NCBI RefSeq assembly: GCF_040214835.1
Contig: NZ_CP157874.1
Location: forward strand, 5,110,501 to 5,174,500
Reading direction: 5' to 3'
DNA: 64,000 nt
Source: Pseudomonas asiatica
GTDB lineage: Bacteria; Pseudomonadota; Gammaproteobacteria; Pseudomonadales; Pseudomonadaceae
The notes under the pieces were generated by a model. The model was not told the origin of the DNA, did no database searches, and saw only the letters and a list, made by a program, of their open reading frames with translations. The translations under genes were made by a program, and so were the position numbers. This document shows positions 34,644 through 45,176 of this stretch, in pieces (the first letter of the stretch is position 1; every line of letters begins with the position of its first letter).

Positions 34644-34687
34644 TAGCCAGATCTCGATCCCTCTGAACAAGGCAACCGATCTGGCTA
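34644..34687. repeat. 10-bp inverted repeat after the orphan gene
   Basis: TAGCCAGATC (34644-34653) and GATCTGGCTA (34678-34687) are perfect arms around a 24-nt loop, between the convergent orphan and hrpB genes. It may be a terminator or a recombination scar. Confidence 0.55.
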
Positions 34688-34703
34688 ACGCTCTGCGTCA
34701 CAT

Positions 34704-37232
<2,529 letters not shown>

Positions 37233-37348
37233 GGTGGTCCTCGAACAGTCCCGCGAGTATAACGGCGAACCCAGCCTGCTCTATCATGGTCTTAGCTTCA
37301 GGTGCAGGCGCTTCGCTTGCCCTGCTGGATACCTTTTCGGAGATTTAC

Positions 37349-37768
37349 ATGCGCATCCCAACCCGCGTCATCGGTGGCGCCCTCATCGTCACCTTGCTGA
37401 CCCAACTGACCGCCTGCGGCACCATTCTCTACCCGGAACGGCGCGGCCAGATCGGCGGCAAGATTGACCCTGTGGTTGCCGCAATGGATGCCATCGGCAT
37501 CCTGTTCTACGTGATCCCGGGGCTGATCGCCTTCGGTATCGACTTCGCCACGGGCGCCATTTATTACTCAGGCGGGCGATCCGCTCAGGTCGACCCGGTC
37601 AAACTGCGCGAGGCCGTGAGCCCCGATGGCAAGGTCGACAACCTGAAGTTGCAGGCCATTCTGGAAAGCGAACTGGGCCAGCGCCTGCCGCTGAACGACC
37701 CACGGCTGATCCAGCATCGCGGCAGCATCGAACAGTTGGCCAGCCTGGGCCTGGTACCTGCAGCCTGA
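37349..37768 (+). CDS. Lipoprotein, YceK/YidQ-like
   Basis: A 139-residue lipoprotein: a signal peptide with lipobox LTAC (Cys at about residue 23), then CGTILYPERRGQIGGKIDPVVAAMDAIGILFYVIPGLIAFGIDFATGAIYYSGG, with a hydrophobic segment and a hydrophilic C-terminal part that resembles a small helical domain. Function unknown. GGAG lies 8 bases before the ATG. It is followed 22 bases on by fieF, so the two are probably co-transcribed. Confidence 0.85.
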   Translation: MRIPTRVIGGALIVTLLTQLTACGTILYPERRGQIGGKIDPVVAAMDAIGILFYVIPGLIAFGIDFATGAIYYSGGRSAQVDPVKLREAVSPDGKVDNLKLQAILESELGQRLPLNDPRLIQHRGSIEQLASLGLVPAA

Positions 37769-37790
37769 AGTACAAGGACACTACCCACGG

Positions 37791-38663
37791 ATGATGACCA
37801 CCCCGGCTGAACACCAGCGCCTGCTACGCCTGGCCACTCGCGCATCGCTGGCGGTGGCCAGCATCCTGGTCCTGAGCAAGGCGTTGGCCTGGTGGCTGAG
37901 CGGCTCGGTCAGCCTGCTGGCCGGGCTGACCGACTCGGCACTGGATGCCGTTGCCTCGTTCCTCAACCTGCTCGCCGTGCACTACGCCCTGCGCCCGGCC
38001 GACAACGACCACCGTTTCGGCCATGGCAAGGCCGAGGCCCTGGCCGGTATGGCGCAGGCGCTGTTCATCGGGGTCAGTGCGGTGCTGATCGGGGTGCAGG
38101 CGGTTGAACGCCTGCACACCCCGCAACCCTTGGGCGATACCGCCGTCGGTATCGGGGTAATGCTGCTGTCGCTGGTGCTGACCCTTGCCCTGCTGGCACT
38201 GCAACACAAGGTCATCCGCCTGACCGGCTCCACGGCGGTACGGGCCGACTCCCTGCACTACCGCTCGGACCTGCTGCTCAACGGCAGCATCCTGCTGGCC
38301 CTGCTGCTGGCACGCTTTGGCTGGCCGCAGCTGGATGCGCTGTTCGGCCTGGGCATCGCTGTCTATATCCTCTGGAGCGCGCTGCAGATCGCCCGGGAGA
38401 GTACGGCCATCCTGATGGACCAGGAACTGCCCGGCGATGTTGGCGAGGACATGGCAGCGCTGGTGCTGGCCATTCCCGGGGTCAAAGGCGTGCACGACCT
38501 GCGTACGCGGGTGTCGGGCAACCAGTGGTTCGTGCAGTTGCATCTGGAGATGCCGGGGCAATTGCCGCTAAATGAAGCGCATGCCTTGTGCGTGGAGGCC
38601 TCGAGGGTGATCCGCCAGCGTTATCCACAGGCGGATGTGATGGTGCACGCGGATCCGGTGTGA
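37791..38663 (+). CDS. fieF: Cation diffusion facilitator, FieF-like Zn/Fe exporter
   Basis: A 290-residue inner-membrane proton antiporter that exports Zn2+ and Fe2+. Seen: helix 2 metal site LTDSALDAVASFLNLLAVHYALRPADNDHRFGHGKAEALAGMAQ, helix 5 metal site LHYRSDLLLNGSILL (H-x3-D), and the cytoplasmic C-terminal domain with VHDLRTRVSGNQWFVQLHLEMPGQ and VMVHADP. Six membrane spans. Orientation and length fit the family well. Confidence 0.93.
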   Translation: MMTTPAEHQRLLRLATRASLAVASILVLSKALAWWLSGSVSLLAGLTDSALDAVASFLNLLAVHYALRPADNDHRFGHGKAEALAGMAQALFIGVSAVLIGVQAVERLHTPQPLGDTAVGIGVMLLSLVLTLALLALQHKVIRLTGSTAVRADSLHYRSDLLLNGSILLALLLARFGWPQLDALFGLGIAVYILWSALQIARESTAILMDQELPGDVGEDMAALVLAIPGVKGVHDLRTRVSGNQWFVQLHLEMPGQLPLNEAHALCVEASRVIRQRYPQADVMVHADPV

Positions 38664-38671
38664 ACCTGCAA

Positions 38672-38765
38672 GGGCCCTATCGCCGGCAAGCCAGCTCCCA
38701 CAGGCACTACACATGGCTTCAGGCCGGTGCGGTTCCTGTGGGAGCTGGCTTGCCGGCGATAAGGC
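38672..38765 (+). repeat. REP pair 11
   Basis: The 'CGCCGGCAAGCCAGCTCCCACAGG' subtype, inverted, between the convergent fieF and DUF6515 genes. Confidence 0.88.
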
Positions 38766-38787
38766 CGGGACTGGCAGCACATCTGGC

Positions 38788-39573
38788 TCAGTTGATGCTG
38801 TAGCCTCGGCCACTGAAGCACGCGCCCAGCGCCCGCCGGTAGTTGTCCGCCACATTGGCCGGCGGCGCATAAGTCGCTGTCGCCGGGTCGAACCCTGACT
38901 GGCTCACCGCCCAGCGGTGGCACTGGTACCGGTCCTGGTCCTGTTGTTCCTGCCCTTGTCCATACATCGGGTAGGCCACCACGTCATACCCACCGCCTAC
39001 AGGTGCCGGCGCGGCAACCGGCGGGTTGACCACCACGTACTCGCGGCTGTCGGCCAGGTACTGGTAATAGGTATCTGCCACCAGGAAGAACAGCGCCCCG
39101 CCCAGCCAGACTTCCCGCGCATAGGGCGGCAGGTAGTCGACCCGCACGCCTTGGGGCGGGGTCACCACGACATAGCGGCCACCATGGGGGCGATACCAGT
39201 AACCACCGGAGTAGAAGTAGTCATCGCCACGGTAGGGTACTTTCCAGTAGCGGTCCGGGAAATGATCGATGGTGTGCCCCGGGCGATACTGCGGCCCCGG
39301 CCCCCAGCCATTGCCATGACCATCCGGGCGCCCCTGCCAGTCACCGCCAGGCCGTTGCCCCGGGCCACCGGCTTCCCAATGGCGGTTATCGCCATGGCGG
39401 CGGGGAATGTCCTGGTAATAGCCCTGGCGTGGCGGCTGGGTCTGCTGCACTTCGTCACGCGAATTGAGCGAGCGGCCCGGCGCCCCCTCGCCCGGCCCTT
39501 CGGCCATGGCCCCGAGGCTGATGCTCAACCCCAACACACCAACACCTGCCAACTGCCAGATGCGCGACTTCAT
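38788..39573 (-). CDS. DUF6515-type exported protein
   Basis: A 261-residue exported protein: a Sec signal peptide (MKSRIWQLAGVGVLGLSISLGAMA), a Gly/Pro/Arg-rich low-complexity region (about 30-115), then an aromatic-rich core with YWKVPYRGDDYFYSGGYWYRPHGGRYVVVTPPQGVRVDYLPPYA, and a C-terminal YQCHRWAVSQSGFDPATATYAPP with a Cys-containing ending (ALGACFSGRGYSIN). I associate this layout with DUF6515. Function unknown; envelope location likely. GAGAGG precedes the ATG. Confidence 0.82.
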   Translation of the reverse strand: MKSRIWQLAGVGVLGLSISLGAMAEGPGEGAPGRSLNSRDEVQQTQPPRQGYYQDIPRRHGDNRHWEAGGPGQRPGGDWQGRPDGHGNGWGPGPQYRPGHTIDHFPDRYWKVPYRGDDYFYSGGYWYRPHGGRYVVVTPPQGVRVDYLPPYAREVWLGGALFFLVADTYYQYLADSREYVVVNPPVAAPAPVGGGYDVVAYPMYGQGQEQQDQDRYQCHRWAVSQSGFDPATATYAPPANVADNYRRALGACFSGRGYSIN

Positions 39574-39654
39574 GCTGTTCCTCTCGGTAGAAAATACGGC
39601 AACCACAGCCAGTCTACCGCGCCTGTCACGCACGCCAATTAAATTTCCGGACAT

Positions 39655-39682
39655 GAAAAAAGGGAGGCCGCTGGGCCTCCCT
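39655..39682 (-). terminator. Intrinsic-terminator-like hairpin upstream of the DUF6515 gene
   Basis: The perfect stem GGGAGGCC/GGCCTCCC with loop GCTG is followed on the minus strand by TTTTTT. It points towards and lies 82 bases before the DUF6515 start, so it is either an upstream insulator or a leader attenuator. Confidence 0.7.
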
Positions 39683-39968
39683 TCAGGAATTGTCGTCCGT
39701 GCTCGGCACTTGTGGCGCCGGCTCACCTCACACCGTCTTCTGGAAGGTGTGTAGCCCGGGGGCCTGCAGATCCTGTTGGATGGCTGGCCGCGACCGCCCG
39801 CCTAGGGCGCGTCGCCGTGGACTGATGTCCGGGCAGTGATTCTGTGGATAAAGATACCGGACAGGTTGCGGCAGATGATTGCGAAGATTGCTCGGATAAA
39901 TAGCACTTGCGCAATTTTTCACCCTGGATTGATAATTCACCGCAATCCGAACAGAAAAGGCATAAACC
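39683..39968. other. Intergenic region before the Lrp gene
   Basis: No gene supported. It contains a perfect DnaA box (39843-39851, reverse), a TTGCGCAA palindrome (39907-39914) inside an AT-rich stretch, and probably the promoters of the flanking divergent genes. Confidence 0.5.
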
Positions 39969-40445
39969 ATGAGCAAACTTGACCGCTACGACCTGAGCAT
40001 CCTCGCCGAATTGCAGCGCGATGCGCGCATTTCCAACCAGGAACTGGCCGAACGCATCGGCCTGTCGCCTTCGCCATGCTCGCGTCGGGTCAAGCAACTG
40101 GAGGACGATGGCTACATCTCGCGCCAGGTGGCCCTGCTCGACCGCAAGAAGCTGGGCCTGAGCCTGACTGCCTACGTGCTGATCGGCATGGACCGCCACA
40201 CCCCGGAGCGTTTCGAAACCTTCGAGGCGGCCATCCGCAACCTGCCACAGGTGCTTGAATGCAGCCTGGTCACCGGCATGGATGCCGACTACCAGCTGAA
40301 GGTGGTGGTGCCCGACATGGACCACTACCAGAAACTGCTGCTAGGCAGCCTGACCCGCATTGAAGGCGTCACCAGCGTGCGTTCGAGCTTCGTGCTGAAC
40401 CAGGTGCTGGCCAGCACCGAGCTGCCCTTGACCCACCTGCGTTAA
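39969..40445 (+). CDS. Lrp/AsnC-family regulator
   Basis: A 158-residue regulator: helix-turn-helix ILAELQRDARISNQELAERIGLSPSPCSRRVKQLEDDGYI and RAM domain LTAYVLIGMDRHTPERFETFEAAIRNLPQVLECSLVTGMDADYQLKVVVPDMDHYQKLLLGSLTRIEGVTSVRSSFVL. It is closer to the leucine-responsive type than the protein at 29853. It is not obviously paired with a target. Autoregulation through the AT-rich TTGCGCAA region is plausible. Confidence 0.9.
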   Translation: MSKLDRYDLSILAELQRDARISNQELAERIGLSPSPCSRRVKQLEDDGYISRQVALLDRKKLGLSLTAYVLIGMDRHTPERFETFEAAIRNLPQVLECSLVTGMDADYQLKVVVPDMDHYQKLLLGSLTRIEGVTSVRSSFVLNQVLASTELPLTHLR

Positions 40446-40499
40446 TTGCCTGCGCCAGCAAGCGTATAATCGGACGCTCAACCCGCCTGGAGAACACCG

Positions 40500-40703
40500 A
40501 TGGATCCCGCCGTATTCGAAGAGTGGATGATGATCATCCTGGTCACCGTGTTGATCGGTTTCATGGGTTTCATCGTCTGGGACCTGGCGAAAAAGTCCAA
40601 GGCCGGGCGGTTCGGGACGCTGATCCTGTTCTTCGTGCTGGGGCTGGGGGTGTTGGCCTTTATCATCAAGAGCGTGGTGGTGGGGTTTCTCGAAGGGGTG
40701 TAG
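40500..40703 (+). CDS. DUF2788 small membrane protein
   Basis: A 67-residue protein with two membrane helices (MMIILVTVLIGFMGFIVWDLA and LILFFVLGLGVLAFIIKSVVVGFL) and a short basic loop (KKSKAGRFG). This matches the DUF2788 family; function unknown. GGAG lies 8 bases upstream of the ATG. Confidence 0.88.
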   Translation: MDPAVFEEWMMIILVTVLIGFMGFIVWDLAKKSKAGRFGTLILFFVLGLGVLAFIIKSVVVGFLEGV

Positions 40704-40710
40704 AAAATTC

Positions 40711-40806
40711 AGGGCCATTCGCGGGCACGCCCGCTCCCACAGGTCTGGCGCTGCACTTGAGGGCTGCACTATACCTGTGGGAGCGGGCGTGCCCGCGAAT
40801 GGCCCT
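40711..40806 (+). repeat. REP pair 12, perfect 34-bp arms
   Basis: 40711-40744 and 40773-40806 are perfect inverted repeats of 34 bases, the most regular pair in the window. It sits between the convergent DUF2788 and rluE genes. Confidence 0.95.
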
Positions 40807-40815
40807 TGAACTGGA

Positions 40816-41448
40816 CTAAAGCTTGGCGGCCACTTCGCGCCAGCCCCCCTGCTCCAACCCATCCAGCGCCCAGTCGCCAATCCGCACCCGCACCAGGCGC
40901 AAGGTCGGCAACCCCACCGCCGCCGTCATCCGCCGCACCTGGCGGTTACGCCCTTCGCGAATCACCAGCTCCAGCCAGCTGGTCGGCACGCTCTTGCGAA
41001 AACGCACCGGCGGGTTGCGCGGCCACAGCGCCGGCTCGTCCAGGCGCCGCGCCTCGGCCGGCAAGGTCGGCCCATCGTTCAGTTCCACGCCATCGCGCAA
41101 GCGCTGCAACTGCTCCTCGCTCGGCTCCCCCTCCACCTGAACCCAGTAAGTCTTGGCCAGCTTGTGCTTGGGGTCAGCAATGCGCGCCTGCAGGCCGCCA
41201 TCGTTGGTCAGCAGCAACAGGCCTTCACTGTCGCGGTCCAGCCGCCCGGCCGGGTACACGCCGGGGATGTCGATGTAGTCCTTGAGCGTCGCGCGCCCGT
41301 CGCCGTCGCTGAACTGGGTCAGCACGTCGAACGGTTTGTTGAACAGGATCAGGCGCGGCTCGGCCGGTGGCGCCTTGGGCTGGCGACGCGGGCCGGCGGC
41401 AGGCCGCGCCTGGGGGCGGCGCGGCTTGGAACGGGGTGGCAGTGACAT
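40816..41448 (-). CDS. rluE: 23S rRNA pseudouridine synthase E-like
   Basis: A 210-residue RsuA-family pseudouridine synthase. A basic Pro/Arg-rich N-terminal tail (about 30 residues) precedes the core [54 protein letters not shown], with the catalytic Asp in GRLDRDSEG, and later [32 protein letters not shown]. It lacks an S4 domain, as RluE does. RluE modifies U2457 of 23S rRNA in E. coli; here the assignment is by similarity. It lies 6 bases downstream of amn on the same strand. Confidence 0.92.
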   Translation of the reverse strand: MSLPPRSKPRRPQARPAAGPRRQPKAPPAEPRLILFNKPFDVLTQFSDGDGRATLKDYIDIPGVYPAGRLDRDSEGLLLLTNDGGLQARIADPKHKLAKTYWVQVEGEPSEEQLQRLRDGVELNDGPTLPAEARRLDEPALWPRNPPVRFRKSVPTSWLELVIREGRNRQVRRMTAAVGLPTLRLVRVRIGDWALDGLEQGGWREVAAKL

Positions 41449-41454
41449 GGATCC

Positions 41455-42918
41455 TCAGCGGAACGGCGGCTCATCGAAACTGCGCAGTTTACGCGAGTGC
41501 AGCGAGTTGAGCTCGGTGCGCAGCAGGTCGAGGGCGGCAATGCCGATCTTCAGATGCTGGCTGACCGCCCGGTTATAGAAGGCGTTGGCCGAACCCGGCA
41601 GCTTGATCTCGCTGTGCAGCGGTTTGTCGGACACACACAGCAAGGTGCCGTACGGCACGCGCAAGCGGTAACCCTGGGCGGCAATGGTACCGCTTTCCAT
41701 GTCCACTGCCACGGCACGCGACAGGTTGATCAGCGGCCGCTCCTGGGCCCAGCGCAGCTCCCAGTTGCGGTCGTCGTAGGTCAGCACGGTGCCAGTGCGC
41801 AGACGCTTCTTCAGCTGTTCGCCACGCTCGCCGGTGACCTGCGCGGCGGCTTCCTGCAAGGCCAGCTGCACTTCGGCCAGGGCCGGAATCGGGATGTTAG
41901 GCGGCACCACCCGGTCGAGAATGCCGTCACGGCGCATGTAGGCGTGTGCCAGCACATAGTCGCCGATGGTCTGCGACTGCCGCAGGCCGCCGCAGTGGCC
42001 GATCATCAGCCAGCAGTGCGGGCGCAGCACGGCCAGGTGGTCGGTGATGTTCTTGGCATTGGACGGGCCGACGCCGATGTTGACCAGCGTGACGCCGTCG
42101 CCATCGGCGGCGATCAGGTGGTACGCCGGCATCTGGTAACGGTGCCAGACCACGCTGGCCACCAGGGCCTGGGTTTCACCGTGGTCCATGCCCTTTTCGA
42201 TCACCACGTTGCCCGGCAGCACCATGCGCACGAAGCGCGGGTCGTCACGCAACTGGTCGAGGCCGTGGCTGATGAATTGGTCGACATAGCGGTGATAGTT
42301 GGTCAGCAGGATCCATGGCTGCACATGGCGCCAGTCGCTGCCGGTGTAGTGCACCAGACGGCGCAGCGAGAAGTCGACCCGCGCGGCATCGAACAGCGCC
42401 AGCGGCAGGGTTTCGGCACTGCCCCAGTCATACAGGCCGTCGGCGATGTTGTCGGTGGCAGCCGACAGGTCGGTACTGGGGAACACCCGCGCCAGCTGCG
42501 CGGCGGTGATGCCGCTGCCGGCCAGTTCGTCGCCCTGGTCGACCACGTAGGGGTAAGGGATGTTCTGTTCGCTGACGCCGACCTCTACCGTGACGGTGTA
42601 GTCGTGCATCAGCGGGCGCAGTTGCTCCAGCAGATAGCCACGGAAAGCAGCCGGCTGGGTAATGGTGACACTGTAGGTACCGGCCACCTGAACCTTGGCG
42701 TAAGCCCGCGTGGTGGCAGCGACTTCACCGTGGCTGTAGTAGGTCAGGCGCAGCGCCGGGTAGCGGAACAGGTCGCGCTCTTCGACGCCTGGCTCGGTAC
42801 GGTCCTTCAGGTAACGCTTGAGGGCCTGGCTAAGGGCCCCGGTGGCCTGGTCATGCAGGGCCGCCAGACGGTCGACGGCCTGTTCGGGGGTATCAACGAC
42901 TACAAAAGCTTGGCTCAC
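41455..42918 (-). CDS. amn: AMP nucleosidase
   Basis: A 487-residue cytoplasmic enzyme that cleaves AMP to adenine and ribose 5-phosphate, buffering the adenylate pool. Seen: the N-terminal AMP nucleosidase domain (YYSHGEVAATTRAYAKVQVAGTYSVTITQP), and a nucleoside-phosphorylase-like catalytic domain with NIGVGPSNAKNITDHLAVLRPHCWLMIGHCGGLR, VVPPNIPIPALAEV and VAVDMESGTIAAQGYRLRVPYGTLLCVSDKPLH. Length is typical. rluE follows by 6 bases. Confidence 0.95.
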   Translation of the reverse strand: MSQAFVVVDTPEQAVDRLAALHDQATGALSQALKRYLKDRTEPGVEERDLFRYPALRLTYYSHGEVAATTRAYAKVQVAGTYSVTITQPAAFRGYLLEQLRPLMHDYTVTVEVGVSEQNIPYPYVVDQGDELAGSGITAAQLARVFPSTDLSAATDNIADGLYDWGSAETLPLALFDAARVDFSLRRLVHYTGSDWRHVQPWILLTNYHRYVDQFISHGLDQLRDDPRFVRMVLPGNVVIEKGMDHGETQALVASVVWHRYQMPAYHLIAADGDGVTLVNIGVGPSNAKNITDHLAVLRPHCWLMIGHCGGLRQSQTIGDYVLAHAYMRRDGILDRVVPPNIPIPALAEVQLALQEAAAQVTGERGEQLKKRLRTGTVLTYDDRNWELRWAQERPLINLSRAVAVDMESGTIAAQGYRLRVPYGTLLCVSDKPLHSEIKLPGSANAFYNRAVSQHLKIGIAALDLLRTELNSLHSRKLRSFDEPPFR

Positions 42919-43019
42919 ACTGTGCTTCCTGTCTGGACATGCATGTGAACCATCTTGCCTGCCTTCTTGGCTAAATACACCCCCATTGATCGGTGTTAAT
43001 CAGCAGGCCAGCGCTGGTC

Positions 43020-43140
43020 CCTGCAGGAGCGGCCTTGTGTCGCGATAGGGCTGCAAAGCAGCCCCGGCAATTTGTGCATCTGCGCTGATCCCCTGGGGCT
43101 GCTTCGCAGCCCTATCGCGACACAAGGCCGCTCCTACAGG
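43020..43140 (-). repeat. REP pair 13, overlapping the aidB stop
   Basis: The 'AGGAGCGGCCTTGTGTCGCGATAGGGCTGC' subtype, inverted with long arms. Its right end runs into the aidB stop codon (43134-43136), so the REP supplies the gene's last bases. Confidence 0.92.
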
Positions 43141-44786
43141 TCCAGTGCTGGCGTCGCCCTGGCCACCAATGCCTCCACATCCACACCCCGCGGCAACGCC
43201 CCATACACGCGCCCGCCCCCCGTCAAGCGGCTGTCGATAAACGCATCACTCACCACCGCATTGCCCGCCTCAAGCAACAGCTTGGCCTGCAGCGCCAGGG
43301 CAATATCCTCGGTCAGCTGCCGCGCGCGGTACTGCATGTCGCCAGTGTCGGCAAACGCCCCCTTGAGGTTACCGATGTGCGCCGCCAGGCGCGGGTCCCC
43401 GTGCCCATCGCCCAGCTCGGCGAACAGCGCATCGAGCACGCCCGGCTCCTTGGACAAGGCCCGCAGCACGTCCAGGCACTGCACATTGCCCGAGCCTTCC
43501 CAGGTAGAGTTCACCGGCGCTTCGCGGTATAGCCGTGGCAGGATGCTGTCTTCCACATAACCCGCCCCGCCCAGGCACTCGGCGGCCTCGTTGATCATCG
43601 CCGGCGCGCGCTTGCAGATCCAGTACTTGCCCACCGCCGTGACCAGCCGGGCGAAATGCGCCTGCTGCGGGTCTTCCAGCTGCTCCAGCGCCTGCCCCAT
43701 GCGCAGGCTCAGGGCCAGCGCGGCCTCGCTTTCCAACGCCAGGTCGGCCAGCACGTTCTGCATCAACGGCTGCTCGCTCAGCAGCCGCCCGCCGACCTTG
43801 CGGTGCGCGCAATGGTGGGTCGCCTGGGTCAGCGCCTGGCGCATCAGGGCGCTGGAGCCGACCATGCAGTCGAAGCGGGTCATGGCCACCATTTCGATGA
43901 TGGTCGGCACGCCCCGCCCTTCTTCCCCGACCATCCAGGCCAGGGCACCGCGGAATTCCACCTCGCTGGAGGCGTTGGAACTGTTGCCCAGCTTGTTCTT
44001 CAGGCGCTGGATATAGAACTGGTTGCGGCTGTCATCCGGGCGGTGACGCGGCAGCAGGAAGCAGCTCAGGCCTTTTTCGGTCTGCGCCAAGGTCAGAAAG
44101 GCGTCACACATCGGCGCCGAGCAGAACCACTTGTGCCCGACCAGTTCGTAGGCCTGACCCGGGCCAGCGGCGCCGACTGGATAAGCCCGGGTGGTGTTGG
44201 CCCGTACATCGGTGCCGCCCTGCTTCTCGGTCATGGCCATGCCCAGGGTTACCCCGGCCTTGTGGCGGTCGCCGACGTTACGCGGGTCGTACTCGCAGGC
44301 GAGGATTTTCGGCAGCCAGTATTCGGCCAGTTCGGGTTGCAGCCGCAGCGCTGGCACGGCAGCGAAAGTCATGGTCAGCGGGCAGCCGGTACCGGCCTCG
44401 GCCTGGCTGTGCAGGTAGGTCATCGAAGCCCGCGCCACATGGGCGCCTGGGCGGGGTTCGGCCCATGGCAGCGACGGCAGACCGTGCTCGACGGCGGTGC
44501 GCATCAGTTCGTGGTAGGCGGGGTGGAACTCGACCAGGTCGATGCGATGGCCGTAGCGGTCGTGGCTGCTGAACTCCGGCTTGTGCGCATTGGCCAGGAA
44601 GCCCGCCTGCATCAGCGGGCCGCCGGCCAGGGCACCGTAGGCATCGATCCGCGATTCGGCCCAACCCGCACCGAAACGCCGCGACCATTCCTGTAGCGGC
44701 AGGTCGAGGCGGTAAAGGTTGGCACCGTCGAGGGGCGGTGGCTGGTTGGTGACTTCGTGGGTTTCAGCGTACTGGTGCAGGTTCAT
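43134..44786 (-). CDS. aidB: Acyl-CoA dehydrogenase, AidB-like
   Basis: A 550-residue FAD flavoprotein of the AidB/DNA-alkylation-response group. Seen: GCPLTMTFAAVPALR, GMAMTEKQGGTDVRANTT (FAD contact region), GHKWFCSAPMCDAFLTLAQTEKGLSCFLLPRH, RLKNKLGNSSNASSEVEF, and the late MINEAAECLGGAGYVEDSILPRLYREAPVNSTWEGSGNVQCLDVLRAL. AidB proteins bind DNA and are thought to protect it from or destroy alkylating agents. It has its own upstream region with GTCA/TGAC repeats near 44845-44865, and ends inside a REP. Confidence 0.92.
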   Translation of the reverse strand: MNLHQYAETHEVTNQPPPLDGANLYRLDLPLQEWSRRFGAGWAESRIDAYGALAGGPLMQAGFLANAHKPEFSSHDRYGHRIDLVEFHPAYHELMRTAVEHGLPSLPWAEPRPGAHVARASMTYLHSQAEAGTGCPLTMTFAAVPALRLQPELAEYWLPKILACEYDPRNVGDRHKAGVTLGMAMTEKQGGTDVRANTTRAYPVGAAGPGQAYELVGHKWFCSAPMCDAFLTLAQTEKGLSCFLLPRHRPDDSRNQFYIQRLKNKLGNSSNASSEVEFRGALAWMVGEEGRGVPTIIEMVAMTRFDCMVGSSALMRQALTQATHHCAHRKVGGRLLSEQPLMQNVLADLALESEAALALSLRMGQALEQLEDPQQAHFARLVTAVGKYWICKRAPAMINEAAECLGGAGYVEDSILPRLYREAPVNSTWEGSGNVQCLDVLRALSKEPGVLDALFAELGDGHGDPRLAAHIGNLKGAFADTGDMQYRARQLTEDIALALQAKLLLEAGNAVVSDAFIDSRLTGGGRVYGALPRGVDVEALVARATPALDL

Positions 44787-45176
44787 CGGGGGACTCCTGG
44801 ATCCGGGTAGGCTTGAGAGACCCAGTGAAGCACTCCCTGTGAGTCAGTCAAAGTGACATTAATGACTAAACATGTGGTGGGGGGCATGTCTTGGGGATGC
44901 AGCGGGGCTGAGAGGTGTTCGCCACGACAGTTGCAGCGCCTGGGAGATCGAGCGCCGCGCGGGCGGCGCTCGATCTCCCAAACGCTACACCTGTCACGGC
45001 GAGCACCTGCTAGCCCTAACCCGATCCCCGCTTCACTTCCCGGCACTGCCAACAAAAAGCGCTGTAGTCCAAATCCCTATTCACTGTAGGACCCTTCCTA
45101 AACCCTCCCCAGCCTGAAAATACCCGCCTACAGGCTGCTAGGTTCCTGGCTTTCACTTTTAAAAAAGAGGCGAGCC
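44787..45176. other. Intergenic region between aidB and the PAAR gene
   Basis: No gene supported. It contains the 18-bp inverted repeat described separately (44941-44980) and AT-rich sequence next to the aidB start with repeated TGAC/GTCA. Confidence 0.5.
44941..44980. repeat. Perfect 18-bp inverted repeat
   Basis: TGGGAGATCGAGCGCCGC at 44941-44958 and its exact complement at 44963-44980, with a 4-nt loop. It is not followed by T runs on either strand, so it is unlikely to be a simple terminator. It resembles another family of P. putida intergenic palindromes distinct from the REP core. Confidence 0.8.
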
